Position numbers and translations under genes: made by a program. From positions 60,755,433-60,819,432 of the forward strand of contig CM018695.1 in NCBI GenBank assembly GCA_009363875.1: 64,000 nucleotides of DNA. The letters are read 5' to 3'. Of this stretch, positions 10,463 through 22,694 are shown piece by piece. The notes under the pieces are model-generated. The model ran no database searches and was not told the origin of the DNA. It saw nothing but the letters and a program-made list of their open reading frames with translations. This DNA comes from Mikania micrantha. Its lineage: Eukaryota; Streptophyta; Magnoliopsida; Asterales; Asteraceae. How positions within the stretch are numbered: the stretch's first letter is position 1; each line of letters begins with the position of its first letter.

Positions 10463-11312
10463 AGCCAACAAATCTGAAAGTAGCAAGGGAGGTGAGAAGC
10501 AAAAGGCAAAAGCTCGTGCCTTTACTATGACCAAGGATCAAGCAGCCAGAGACCCTGATGTGGTGACAGGTACATTCTTGATTAATGGTATCCCTGCTTC
10601 AGTGCTATTTGATTCTGGTGCAAGTATGAGCTTTGTGGCTATTGCTTTTTGTGATAAACTGTGTGCAAATGTTAAAAAGATAGAACATGTCTTTAACATA
10701 GAAACTGCTCTTGGTAAATCGACTAGAGTAACGGAAGCCATTGAGGATGATTGTCACATTGATGTAGAAGGTCATAGATTCCCTGTTAAGCTGTTTCTGA
10801 TTACACTAGGAGGTTTTGATGTAGTTTTGGGTATGGATTGGTTGGCCAAATATGAGGCTAACATTGTTTGTCGACGAAATATGATTTTCTTAACGGCTCT
10901 GAATGGGAGTTCAGTAACGGTTTACGGGGATAAAGTGTTCAACGTGCCTAAAGTCATTTCAATGATTAAGGCAAGTGAATTTATGAGGCGAGGGTGTGGG
11001 GCTTATCTGGCTTATGTTATTGATAAAGAATCTAAGGTAAAAGAATTGGAAGACGTACCCGTGGTGTGTAACTTTCCTGATGTATTTCCTGAGGATTTGT
11101 CAGGACTTCCACCTGATCGGGAAATCGAATTCCAAATTGATGTTGTGCCAGGAGCTCAACCTATCGCCAAGGCACCGTACCGTCTGGCTCCAACAGAAAT
11201 GAAAGAATTGATGACCCAACTACAAGACCTTCTAGATAAAGGTTTTATACGACCAAGTGTGTCACCTTGGGGTGCACCAGTGTTGTTTGTCAAGAAAAGG
11301 ACGGAAGTATGA
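10391..11312 (+). pseudogene. Last zinc knuckle, protease and start of reverse transcriptase of gypsy-1
   Basis: After the +1 shift this frame carries the zinc knuckle CYNCGGIGHVSRNC, the aspartic-protease motif LFDSGAS with the downstream hydrophobic VVLGMDWLA strand, and the N-terminal RT segment up to the PWGAPVLFVKK motif. Protease cleaves Gag-Pol during particle maturation. A one-base deletion in the A-run at ~11294-11300 (one A fewer than gypsy-2) moves the frame again and this one stops at 11312. The second shift restores the original gag frame, so the lesion is a +1/-1 pair bracketing the protease. Confidence 0.85.
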
Positions 11313-13879
11313 GAATGTGTATTGATTATAGGGAATTGAACAAGCTCACGATAAAGAACAAGTCTCCGTTACCAAGAATTGATGATCTATTTGACCAATT
11401 GCAAGGGGCAAGTTGGTTTTCTAAAATTGATCTCAGATCAGGGTATCATCATCTAAAGGTAAGAGAACAAGACATTCCGAAGACAGCGTTTCGCACACGT
11501 TATGGACATTATGAGTTTCTTGTAATGTCTTTTGGGTTAACGAACGCTCCTGCAGCGTTTATGGATTTGATGAATCAGGTGTGTAGACCAATGCTAGACC
11601 GATCAGTGATTGTGTTCAATGACGATATCCTAATATACTCAAAGAGTGAAGGTGATCATGCGTGTCATCTTTGGGAAGTACTGGAAATGCTAAGAAGAGA
11701 AAAGTTGTATGCCAAGTTCTCTAAATGTGCCTTTTGGTTACGAGAAGTGCAGTTCCTAGGTCATGTTATTAGCCCAGAAGGCATAATGGTGGACCCAGCT
11801 AAAATAGAAGCAGTAATGAAATGGAATCCTCCGAAAACACCAACGGAAGTACGTAGCTTTCTCGGTTTAGCAGGTTATTACAGAAGATTTATTCAGGATT
11901 TTTCTAGAATTGCTACACCGTTGACAAAATTGACAAGGAAAGAAGTAAAATATGATTGGGGTCCAACTCAGGTCCAAGCTTTTGAAGAATTAAAGAAGAG
12001 GTTAACTGAAGCTCCTATCTTAACATTACCGGATGGTAATGAAGACATGGTTGTATACTCAGATGCATCTTATTTGGGCTTGGGTTGTGTACTTATGCAA
12101 AGGGGAAAGGTAATAGCATATGCCTCGAGACAATTGAAAAACCATGAGGCTAATTATCCAACTCATGATTTGGAATTGGCTGCTGTGGTATTTGCCTTAA
12201 AAATTTGGAGGCATTATCTATATGGAGTGAAATGTACAATATACACAGATCATAAAAGCCTGAAATACTTCTTCGAGCAGAAAGATTTGAATATGAGACA
12301 AAGAAGATGGCTTGAGTTACTCAAGGATTATGACTGCGAGATCTTGTATCACCCTGGAAAGGCAAATGTGGTGGCTGATGCACTAAGTCGCAAGACGGAA
12401 CACCCTGCTATACATGTTAAGTCTTACAGTTTGGTGATAACACCAGATTTCTTGAATGAACTCAAAGATGCACAGAAGGAAGGACTAAAGGAAGAAAATG
12501 TTGGATTTGAAAGAATCTTTGGTCAAGTTAAGAATCTAGAAGACAATGAATTTGGTGTTAAGATTCGATTTGGTCGAATGTGGGTTCCACGAAATGGGGA
12601 CATCAGGTTAAGGATTCTAGACGAAGCACATAAGTCACGCTACTCCATTCATCCTGGTGCAACGAAAATGTATCAAGACCTCCGAAAGGATTACTGGTGG
12701 CCAGGTATGAAGTTTAATGTAATGCAGTACGTAAATAAATGTTTGACATGTGCGCAAGTAAAAGCTGAACATCAGAAACCTTATGGTTATGTGCAACCTC
12801 TAGAAGTCCCAGAATGGAAGTGGGAACACATCACCATGGATTTTATTACTAAGTTGCCTCCCACGGTGAAACGTCATGATGCTATTTGGGTGATTGTAGA
12901 CCGGTTAACAAAAAGTGCTCATTTCTTGCCTATACGTGAGACTTATACATCAGAGAAACTGTCCGAATTATTTGTGAAAGAAATAATTACAAGACACGGA
13001 GTTCCAGTTTCTATAGTGTCTGATCGTGACACACGATTTGTTTCAAGATTCTGGAAACAGTTTCATGAATCAATGGGCACAAGACTCAATATCAGCACTG
13101 CGTATCATCCTCAGACTGACGGACAGTCTGAAAGGACTATCCAAACTTTAGAAGATATGCTCAGAGCCTGTATTATTGATTTTGGTGGTAGTTGGGACGA
13201 TCATTTACCACTAGTGGAATTCTCATACAACAACAGCTACCATGCCAGTATTGGAATGCCACCATATGAAGCGTTGTATGGACGACGCTGTAGAACACCT
13301 GTGTGTTGGGGTGGAGTAGGACAGAAAGAAGTGGGAAGTAAAGCTGCAGTAATTGAATTGACTGAGAAGCTTCAACTAGTTAAAGCACGAATGAAAGCTG
13401 CACAGGATCGACAAAAGTCCTATGCCGATAAAAGACGGAGACAAATAGAATTTGAAGTGGGTGATCAAGTGCTGCTAAAAGTTTCACCATGGAAGGGAGT
13501 TATTCGATTCAGGAAAAGAGGAAAGCTGAGTCCGAGATTCATTGGACCTTTTCGAATAATGGCACGTGTCGGTAAGGTAGCCTACCGGTTAGATCTGCCA
13601 GATGAACTGAGTGGAATTCATCCGACATTTCACGTTTCACATCTCAGAAAATGTCTAGCAGATGATGTAGCATATGTGCCGTTAGATGACATTAAAGTTG
13701 ATGAAAAGCTAAACTACATAGAAGAACCAGTTGCAATTGTTGACACAAAAGTAAAACAGTTACGTAACAAGATGATTAGACTAGTTAAGGTTCAATGGAA
13801 ACACCGAAAAGGATCAGAGGCTACCTGGGAGATTGAAGACGAGATGAAACGACTCTACCCACATTTGTTTGAAACGTAA
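11296..13879 (+). pseudogene. Reverse transcriptase, RNase H, integrase and chromodomain of gypsy-1
   Basis: About 860 codons are open. The RT core runs from MRMCIDYRELN through the active-site region VFNDDILIYSK, where the position preceding DD is N rather than the I of gypsy-2; both aspartates remain. RNase H follows (YSDASYLGLGCVLMQ, TDHKSLKYF). The integrase has its H-H-C-C zinc binding region (HPGATKMY...CLTCAQVK), a D-D-E core (MDFITKLP, SDRDTRF, DGQSERTIQ) and a C-terminal chromodomain-like segment (about 12 kDa, ending YPHLFET). The chromodomain of this lineage targets integration to chromatin. The frame is intact but separated from the protease frame by a shift. Confidence 0.9.
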
Positions 13880-13919
13880 CAGGTTTCGAGGACGAAACCT
13901 ATTGTAAGGAGGGTAGATT
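13878..13919 (+). other. Hairpin and polypurine tract before the gypsy-1 3' LTR
   Basis: GGTTTCGAGGACGAAACC forms a 7-bp stem just after the stop codon. The purine tract AAGGAGGGTAGA ends next to the LTR start and would prime plus-strand DNA synthesis. The same order occurs in gypsy-2. Confidence 0.75.
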
Positions 13920-16334
13920 TGTAACAGTCGAACACTTAGCACATTTGGTCGTGCTTGAACTTCACGAGGAATTGACAAACGAAATTATTACAGGAGGATA
14001 ATACGCGAGAAATGGTGAACGTGGGCGAAAACCGTGCGCGAAACGGAGTTACGGATTGTCCGGAATCGCAAAACGAAGATAAGATCGAAAAATTGGACGA
14101 AAATGCCTGGGGCGGTACGCCTATCGCCACCCCTCCACCTGGGGCGATACGCCCGGAACCATGAAAGAGGCGGCGGCCGCCTCTCATCCGCGCGGTACGC
14201 CTGGCGTGGTGGTCGGGGCTCAGGCGATGCGCCTGACGTCAGCGAAACGCAATTTGGCCTTAAAAAGTCGTTTTTTTCATCCAGAATGTAAATCTCATCC
14301 TTATCTCGTCGATCAGCCACCTCTCACACGAAAATCACTTCTTAAATCCATCCAACCTTCAATTTTAAAGCTTCTCAAGGTTTAGATCACGCCAGGGAAG
14401 GTTTCTGCAAGTCGGGATCGCTGTTTTACGCACAAAACTTTGTTTGGAGAGGTAACGGTTCATTTTAACCTTCTAGATTGATTATGATTGATTAAATCTT
14501 GTTTCTGAACGTGATGATAGAGTTAGGGTTGTTGATTATTGCCTAGATGATGGCTAGGATTTATTATAAATGACAAACTCGAATTGTTAACGGGTAAATC
14601 CTTGTTTTGAGCCGTTGTAATGCCCGGTTTTTATGGAATCATAACAATGGTTATAATGGTTTAAACCATTTGATTATGACAAGGTAGATGATTAGTTTGA
14701 TTAATCCTTGACATGCGAAGAGAAATCCAAGTGTTTCAAACTAATCACAACCATTAACATACTCATTGGAATGGTTATCTGATGTTTGTGATAACAGGCA
14801 GATTAGTATGTTAAATATGGTTGTTACACCTATTCTAATGTGATGTTGTGATATTTCATGATATCTGGGTAATCAATAACAAGGATTGGTCATTTCTAAG
14901 CCATTAATCTGTCTAGAAACCTGTTATAACAGTTCAATCAACAACATTAACTATTTGATTAATCTAAGATTTATTCTAGCTAATTAAGTGTGTTATCAAC
15001 CTAATATGGGTTTGATGACTATCAAGGCGATGTCTTTGACATTGAACGTTCAGAAAGATTTAATCTGTAAGTTAAAGTATAGATAGCTGATTAAACGCAA
15101 ATTAATGCAGAGTTATACTGTTAGTACCAGTGTACGAGGGATCTTGCTACAGTAGTACATCAAGTGAGTTCTTTGTAGCCCTATTTTAAATGTTTTGACA
15201 TTTTGGGCTGATATGCATGTTATAAAGTTATTATATGTAAATGCTTAATTCATCTGACTACGGTTAGATAAAATAGTATGATAAAGTAAATAATGTTTCG
15301 TGTTTTAAAGTTATCGTATGAAGATGATGTTAACCTGATTATGATCAGGTAAAAGAATGATTTCAGATAAAGAGCGTTTTTATGTAAAGAATGTTTTGAC
15401 ATAAAGAATGTTTTAAGTCTCAACTACGGTTGAGAAGTAAATGATTTTAAGAGTCTCAGCTGAGTTGTCATGAATGTTTTACGTCTCAACTACGGTTGAG
15501 AAATGAATGATTTTAAAAGTCTCAGCTTGGGTATAAAGAATGTTTGAAGTCTCAATTCTGATTGAGAAGGAAAGGTGGTTTTGAAGTCCCGGCTGCGGTT
15601 GGGCAAAACTTGAGCACTGCGGTGCGAAGGACTGTTTATGATTATGATGGTTTAACGTCTTAGACCATGTTATGAATGAATGATGTATGTTAAGAAGTCT
15701 TGTACCGGTATGAGCCGTCAATTTCGGTTGATGGTTTAAGAAGTCCTGTGAAAGAACAGGCCTGCCGACTGTGTGTCGCCAGTTGAGGAAATCTTATGCA
15801 TGTATAAGTTATCAACTTCGGGTTGATAGATTAAGAAGTCTTGTGCAAGCATGTTGACCTCGGTCAACAGGACAGGCTACGTTTATGCACTGTGTGATTG
15901 ATTTTATGATGTCATGTATGCTATGTATATGAAAGGCTATATGTTCAGTATGATTGAGACTGTTGAATTCGGTCGACAGTAAAGGCTAATGTCTTATGTA
16001 TATCAAAGCTTTCAATTTTTTTTTATGAAAAGTTAACTTAGAACTCACCAGCGAAAGCTGACTTGTTTTAGCATGCATATCAGGTTGAGAGTATTGAGAA
16101 AGGATAACAGGAAGGCACGAGTCATACCATGAAGACTACCCTGGCATAATCTGGCATAAATTGGCTATATATAAAACCATAAAGTGTGGGCTATGTTTAG
16201 CGTTTGTATGATATGTGTGCCATGTTTTATGTAAACACCTGAAATTCCGCTGCCATAGTAATGTAAATTTGGTTTAATGACTATGAGTTTGATGATTATC
16301 AACTGAGGGAACTCCCGGGATTCGGGGCCTCTCA
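13920..16334 (+). repeat. 3' LTR of gypsy-1 (2415 bp)
   Basis: Nearly identical to 6576-8986 and ends GGGGCCTCTCA, followed by the TSD CATAT. Confidence 0.9.
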
Positions 16335-16339
16335 CATAT

Positions 16340-17089
16340 GACATCACTTTTGAAACACATCAGCCTTTGGTTCGCTTGTTCGGTTTCATCATTGGAAGTG
16401 CTTTACTCCTTGGCATGATAGAGCTGAAACTTATACATCATCAGAAAATCAAAATAAGTTAATGATGTCTATTCTATAAGTCCAATTGGTGTTCCAGATC
16501 TGCTGCATGGAACATATTACCGGTTTGCAATGATTGCTTCCGAAGAACACTACTTGTTTTCTAAGACTTGATGGATCTTCACACGTCAGTTATCTATATC
16601 ATCAGTTTAGGGAGAGATTGATGGATTAAACTGATGGCAAGTGTGTTACCAGTGGTTTATTAGTGAAAACTTATCTTTCATTGATGTGAAGATTTCTTGT
16701 TTCTACTTTGAAGACTCTCAAGAATCAAATTGTTGGGATATGGTTTACGTTCACCTTTGAACCTTTATTTGTCACATGTTCATTACAAGGAAGGCTGGGT
16801 TTCCTATACTTGGACTGACACCCTATATTCGGATATCTTTTGGGTTGGGATTGAAGATTAAGATTGTTTAATCGTAGGGAAAGCTTTATTAGAGGGGGAG
16901 AAGATAAATGGAAGCCATGGAACTTCAAGAAGTTTCTTTTGGGTTTGAGAAATGGAATAAAGAAAGTTTCAAAATTGTTGCGGTGAAAGAAACATGAATT
17001 GAATCTACACAAGTTCAATCTTATTATTCATGCTTGTTTCATCATACTTCTGCATTGGCTTACATTCATCTAACCAAATAGGGGGAGAC
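16340..17089 (+). other. 3' interior of the mixed-LTR element
   Basis: Non-coding. It holds GATTGCTTCCGAAGAACAC near 16527, a motif shared with family A elements, and three purine tracts (about 16606, 16891 and 17081). The last abuts the family B LTR and is the likely polypurine tract. Confidence 0.5.
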
Positions 17090-17656
17090 TGTTGGGTCTA
17101 GAAAAGTCAAGACCAACGGTCAATTTGGATAGATGAAATGTAAACATGAAGTATTATGTATTTGCTGATTAGGGAGCAACAAGTCACCGCACGAGCCACT
17201 AAAGACTCAAGATTACGAAGACACTTGATGACCAAAAGACCCGAAGACCACAACAAATGATAGAGCTTAATTTATTATTTATTATTCATTATCATTTTAT
17301 TGTTTTTAGGGTTTTAGGTCATGTGACACTATAAATAGAGATTATTCTCATTTGTAGCAAAAGAACACAGACAAGAGAGTTTGTGAGGGTGTGCTTCAAT
17401 GTAATCCTGAGAGATCTCTCCCCCATAAACTCCATGGATTATTTATCCATGGAGTTTGAGAGCATAAGAGGGGTAGATAATGTAATCTTGTTAAATGATT
17501 GAACTATTATTGTTATAAATCATCTGTTTGTTCATCAGTTTACATTACATCTCAGACTCTTGTTTATGTTCTTCACCCATCTTCAAGACTTTTCTCTGTT
17601 TAGAAATGGTTAATCTTCACAAATCGGGTAGGTCCTATTCCGCAATCGTTTTTACA
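17090..17656 (+). repeat. 3' LTR, copia family B (567 bp)
   Basis: It starts TGTTGGGTCTAG and ends CGTTTTTACA, preceded by AGGGGGAGAC and followed by TACAA. It is clearly homologous, inverted, to the solo LTR at 26212-26781. A TATA-like CTATAAATAG lies at ~17329. Confidence 0.85.
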
Positions 17657-17739
17657 TACAACGATGTTACCAATGTTTTTATCTTTTTCAGTCTATTTTA
17701 TTTAATTCTTTACACTTTTGACCCCAATAAATGAACTAA

Positions 17740-19250
17740 ATGTTTAGCAATCAAGTAAAAAGTTCGTTCATGAAAGTTTGTTTAGTAAATAAACGAACAT
17801 GAACACACGTCCCATTTGTTCATTTACGTTTGTAAACGTTCGTTTATTTTACCGGAATTTTAATTTATTTATTAAGTGAAATGGGTTAATATCAATCCAA
17901 CTTTACAATTCATTTGTTCGTTCATGTTTGTTTAACAATTTTTGTTCAATAATGGTTGTTTTGTTTCTTTAGTCATGTTCGTTTATGTTTGTTTAGTTAT
18001 GTCTGTTTACTTATGTTCGTTTATGTTTGTGAGCCATTCATGTATAGTATTAACGAACCAACATGAACGAACACGAACACACTAGGTTTATTAACAAACG
18101 AACACGAACAAGAAAACCCTGCTCGTTTAAATGTTTGTGTTCCCTATATATGCAGCCGCCTAGGCCGCATCATAACAAACGTAACGATGTTAACAATGTT
18201 TTTCATGTCGTGAATTGTTAAATAGTTAACGCAACTACGTTAAAAATGTGTTACATATTAACATCATTCTTTGTTTTACTATGTTACTTATGCAGTCACC
18301 TAGGCCGCATCATAACAAATGTAACGATGTTACCAATGTTTTTCAGGTTCGTGAATTGTTAAATAGTTAACGCACCTACGTTAGAAAGGTGTTACATATT
18401 AACATCAATCTTTGTTTTACTATGTTACATATGTTTTACTTAGAACAACTATATTACATATGTTTTACATATAAATTACGGTCATTACACATAACAAATA
18501 CAACGATGTTACCATTGTTTTACATATATTTTTTTAGTGGATGGACACCTAGGCAGCCTCCTAGGCCGCATCATAGCAAATACAATGATGTTACCAATGT
18601 TTTTACCTTTTTCAGTCTAGTTTTTTTACTTTTTTCACTTTTTTTTGCCTGTAAATGAACCGAACGTTTACTAAACAAGTAAAAAGTTCGTTCATCAAAG
18701 TTTTTTTAGTAAGTAAACGAACATGAACAATTTTTTTTTCATCTAACTAAACGAACGAACCTAAACATACGTCCCATTTGTTCATTTATGTTTGTGAACG
18801 TTCGTTTTTATTCGTTCATTGACGTTCGTTTATATTTGTTCGTTTAAGTTCGTTTATGCTTGTTAATTTATTTTTATTAATAAATCAATTCATTTATTTT
18901 AAAAATCAGTGATATATTTATGTTCTTTATAAACTAACATGATTGTGCCAATTTATTTTACCGGAATTTTAATGAATTTATTAACTGAAATGAGTTAATA
19001 TCAATCCAAGTTTAGAATTCATTTGTTTGTAAATGCACCTATGTTACAAAGATTTTACATATTAACTACAATCTTTGTTTTATTATATTACATATGTTTT
19101 ACTAGGAACAACAATATTACATATATTTTACGGATAAATTGCGTTCGTTACACAAGGTTTACATATAACAACTTAGATAGCTTTTACTATAAACAACTAT
19201 ATTACATATGATTTATATATGATTTACACATAGGACTTGTTATACATGTC
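17740..19250. repeat. Element E interior: GTTCGTTTA-type degenerate repeats and duplicated blocks
   Basis: Degenerate copies of GTTCGTTTATGTTTGTT and complements fill 17740-18130 and 18660-18870. Blocks beginning CCTAGGCCGCATCATA occur near 18150, 18300 and 18560. No gene is supported. Confidence 0.5.
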
Positions 19251-19943
19251 AGAATTAGGTTATTGGGCATGTATCATGTAATTGCAAGACAAAGAGTTTT
19301 GATCTCGCTTTCGTGAATGTCGAAAAGTAGGGAATAACAGGCACTTTTTGTTTTTTTATTAATGTTAAATGTGGTTTAAATAACATCTAGGGTGTTTGTT
19401 CTTTTTTTATGCTTTCATAGAAATAGTCTTTTGATTTTGTTATTAGAAGTTTTTTAAATGTGTTCGAAATGTGCGGCATGCGTCCTAGTTACACTTATGT
19501 TACGTATATGTTACATTTGAAGAATCAGTTTCAAAAATTTTTAAATTTTTTACCGATGTGACAGGTCATGATTGCACCTTTTGTACATTATGTACTTTTT
19601 GAAGAATCAAGTTTTTTTTAATGTAACTGTCAGTAACTTAAGCATAACACTACCGGAAAATGGGAGTAAATTTGGGCGGCGGTTTTTTGTATGGAAAAGG
19701 TGGGTGTACGGTTTTTGGAGATTTGAAAAAAAGTAAAATATTGGTTTTAAGTACAAATTGTAGAAATACCTATATACTCTTTCTGTACTTTTCAAAGATT
19801 TCACCAAACAATTAAATAAATCAAGAAATCAAAGATTAATCTCAACCACACAATCTTCAAATCAATTGTTACAATTGTGGTTTTCACGGTTTCGTACTAA
19901 GAAAAGGTTTTCAAATTATCTATACCCTATATATATATATATA

Positions 19944-20918
19944 GGGAACGGTATAAAAGATAACCCTCTTTTTTGCTACAACTACATAACCTATTTCAAC
20001 CAATAATAAAATTACACATAAGCTTTTCATTAAAATATTAAAAATGGCATCATAGTCATTTTACTTTTATAAGTTTCCCCCCTCTTTTTTAAACATTAAT
20101 AACTTTTTTATAATACATTGTTAGAGAAAAAAAATCAAAATAATGTGTTATATTACATCACTGTAATTTATCATTTTAATTATCATTGTTAGAGAAAAAA
20201 AATAAAATAATGTGTTATATTACTTCACTGTAATTTATCACTGTAATTATCATTGTTAGAGAAAAAAATAAAATAATGTGTTATATTACTTCACTGTAAT
20301 TTATTAGTGTTAGAAAAAAATTCTAAATAATGTGTATATTTATGCTCGTTACATCGATGCAAATAATGAACAATGAGAAAAAAATTAAAAAAACTAGTCA
20401 ACATTATAACGAGAATTAAAGAGAAAATTACATCACTGTAAATAATGTGTTACGTCCCCGTTAATTATGTCATTGTAAATTACTTCATTTTGTGTTACAT
20501 TACTTTAATTTACCGTAAATAATGTGTAACGTCACCGTTAATTACATTACTGTAATTTACCATTTTTAGAAAAAATTTCTAATTAATTTGCTATCTTTTA
20601 AGCTCGTTACAATGATGTAAATACATGACATCAAAAAAACAAAAAAACTAGTCGAGACTATAACAAAATTAAAGAGAAAAATGAGACGAGTATAATGGTG
20701 CAATTTTTAAAAAAAATAATATAGTATAAAAAAGTTATGAATGTTTAAAAAAAGGGGGTAAACATTATATAAATGACAAATGTCCTAAATGCCTTTTATA
20801 TTAAAAAAAGGAAATTGACACGTGACACGATTCTATACACTTACCTTTTTAAAGTAACCATTGGATAATACTTATTTGGTTGTAACAAAAGATAAGGATT
20901 ATTAAATATTCCATCCCC
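19944..20918. mobile_element. (TA)n-flanked fold-back element, D family
   Basis: Ends are GGGAACGGTATAAAAGATAA and ...ATTCCATCCCC, with TA runs on both sides. The interior shares the segment ATTAAAGAGAAAAATGAGAC...AAAAAAGTTATGAATGT with 52340-52440, 51200-51320 and (inverted) 28195-28320. It also contains three near-copies of a ~65-bp unit at 20115-20310. Non-coding. Confidence 0.65.
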
Positions 20919-20936
20919 TATATATATATATATATA

Positions 20937-21472
20937 TCTATACTTTATAATAAAAGAAGATTTTTTTGCTTACGTGTCATCACTACATCAATTCTCATAT
21001 CAAATTTGACATGTGTCATTACCACATCAATTCTAAAATCAAATTTGTCACATGTCAATTATATATTAAATCTAATTTAAAATTTGAAAATATCTAAAAA
21101 TTCATTTTGATGATACATTTTTTCCCAGATCCTATTTTTGTGTGAAATCAAACCGTATGTTGTTAGTTTTTTTTTTTTATCAATTATTGCTATGGTCTTA
21201 TGACATACATGTATCCCTTTGATCTTATTTACGTTTTTTTTGATAAATTGACAAAATTTTTATCCGTAAAAAACGAAGGAAGTTTATAATGAAAATGTGT
21301 AAATTAATTATGTAATTTTATTTGTTTATAAAGAAGTCTTAGAGATTTATAATTTGTATTTGTAAGTATAAAATTTATTTCTATACAATACATTGCGTAA
21401 TTCATCATAAATATATTTTAGTTGTTTCATTTTTTTACTCAAACCCGTGTAATACTCGGGTTTATAACCTAG
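20937..21472 (+). mobile_element. Short non-autonomous Helitron
   Basis: The 5' end is TCTATACTTTATAATAAAAG. The 3' end has the hairpin ACCCGTGTAATACTCGGGT and ends AACCTAG, flanked by host A (20936) and T (21473). This is the A|T insertion and TC...CTRR structure that defines Helitrons. The 536-bp body is non-coding with a duplicated ~50-bp block (CATCAATTCT...) near its start. The target is a TA microsatellite. Confidence 0.8.
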
Positions 21473-21488
21473 TATATATATATATATA

Positions 21489-22404
21489 GGAGTAGGTTCA
21501 CATACAAGTAGAGTTTTTTGTAAAAATGGTACGAACCAATAAAGTGTTGACATGTGGCATTTTAATTAATTAATAGAAAAGGGTAATATAGGCAATTTGT
21601 ATTAAAATGATTTTTAATTTTTGCATGAAAATAGGAAAGTGGGTAATCAGTTTCTCTGATTGAACCTATTCCAAAAATTAAAATTATATCACATATAATC
21701 ATAAAAAAAGCATTCGATTACATCAAATACGAATCAAAATAAAAAAAAATCGCAGGGACTGATTTTGAATTGCGTTGTAAAATTGGATGGATGAGTGTTA
21801 ATTTGTGTTATTATGTGATAGCATGTGCTATTTTATATAGAACGATGTGAACAGGGAGTTTTAATAATTTGTTAAATAATTTGTTGATTTGTGCTGGTAT
21901 GAATGATAGGATAATTATTTAGCATATTTTTAGTGTTGTTGTGTGCTGACATGTTGTAATTTTAAACACCAAAACACAGATTTTGTAGTGCTACTATATG
22001 TTGATATATATGTACTGATATGTGCTGATATATCATGTATTAATATCACATATTATGTATATGAGCTGATATATGCTTACATGTATTAATAGCACGTATT
22101 ATGTGAATGTGCTGATATACGCTTCATGTGCTGATATACGCTTCATGTGCTCATAGCACATATTAGCACATAGCGAAAATGAAACCGACTTATTCCTTAA
22201 AAATAGTAACTGCTCCTGATTTAATGGATAGCATGATATCTTCAAATATGGAAATTCCTTTTGTGCCCTTATTTCCATTTTAAACAACATATTAATTACA
22301 ATCATGCCACTAGTTCATTACTAACCATTGATGATAACACATCAAAGGTTCAGATCGTTTCTCATAGTTATTACAAAATTATTGTTTTGTACAATAACCT
22401 TACT
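21489..22404. mobile_element. (TA)n-flanked non-coding element
   Basis: Begins GGAGTAGGTTC directly after a TA run and ends ...AACCTTACT before (CT)n(TA)n. The interior has degenerate repeats of GTGCTGATATACGCTTCAT type at 21960-22170. The inverted match of the ends is short, so the boundaries are provisional. Confidence 0.4.
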
Positions 22405-22427
22405 CTCTCTCTCTCTATATATATATA

Positions 22428-22670
22428 GATTATATCCTTTGAAACCCGATAATAGAGAGAAAATTCTTAAACATTATGTGAACCATTGATTTGGAATACT
22501 TGAAAATGAATATGTAGTCCACATTAAACCATAATTTTTTTATTCAAATCCTAATTTTATATATTCAATTTAATGTGGACCAAATGTTTATTTTCAAGAT
22601 TTCAAATCAATAACTCCAATAATGTTTAAAAGTTTTATCTCTAAAATCGAGTTTTCACAAGACACAATCC
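22428..22670. mobile_element. Fold-back MITE
   Basis: The left arm (GATTATATCCTTTGAAA..., AAACATTATGTGAACCATTGATTTGGAA) pairs with the right arm over ~110 bp. It is flanked by TA on the left and (CA)n(TA)n on the right. Confidence 0.65.
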
Positions 22671-22694
22671 ACACACACACACACACATATATAT

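Larger units (their letters stand above)
6576..16334 (+). mobile_element. Gypsy-1: nearly complete Tekay/Del chromovirus, TSD CATAT
   Basis: LTRs of 2411 and 2415 bp flank a gag-pol region with primer site and purine tract. The 5-bp duplication CATAT is at 6571-6575 and 16335-16339. Comparing the two LTRs by eye I see about three substitutions and about six single-base indels, so the insertion is young. The C-terminal chromodomain-like segment of the polyprotein and the TTTCGAGGACGAAA hairpin before the purine tract fit the Tekay/Del lineage. Two frameshifts make this copy non-autonomous. Confidence 0.9.
4112..17656 (+). mobile_element. Copia-type non-coding LTR element with two different LTRs, TSD TACAA
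   Basis: The element is bounded by TACAA at 4107-4111 and 17657-17661. The 5' LTR (4112-5015, family A) is followed by a primer binding site. The 3' LTR (17090-17656, family B) is preceded by the purine tract AGGGGGAGAC. Families A and B are not alignable to each other. After removing gypsy-1 and its 5-bp duplication the element is about 3.8 kb with ~2.3 kb of non-coding interior made of tandem repeats, so it resembles a LARD (non-autonomous large derivative). Flanking E sequence joins seamlessly across the TACAA, as shown by the uninterrupted sister block at 18556-18620. Confidence 0.7.
3751..19927. mobile_element. (TA)n-flanked fold-back element E, split by the 4112-17656 insertion
   Basis: The left end GGGAATATATAATTT and the right end, read inverted, GGGTATAGATAATTT agree over more than 20 positions and continue into AAAACC. 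TA runs lie immediately outside both ends (3721-3750; 19928-19943). Without its insertion the element is about 2.6 kb, non-coding, with several copies of a CCTAGGCCGCATCATA...GATGTTACCAATG block. The original uninterrupted arrangement around the insertion can be inferred from the sister blocks at 18300-18340 and 18556-18620. Confidence 0.65.

Noticed and set aside
17090..17656. The 17090-17656 LTR as a separate solo insertion next to a truncated family A element
   Set aside because: A solo LTR would have its own duplication on its left side. Instead its left side is a polypurine tract, and its right-hand TACAA pairs with the copy at 4107-4111.
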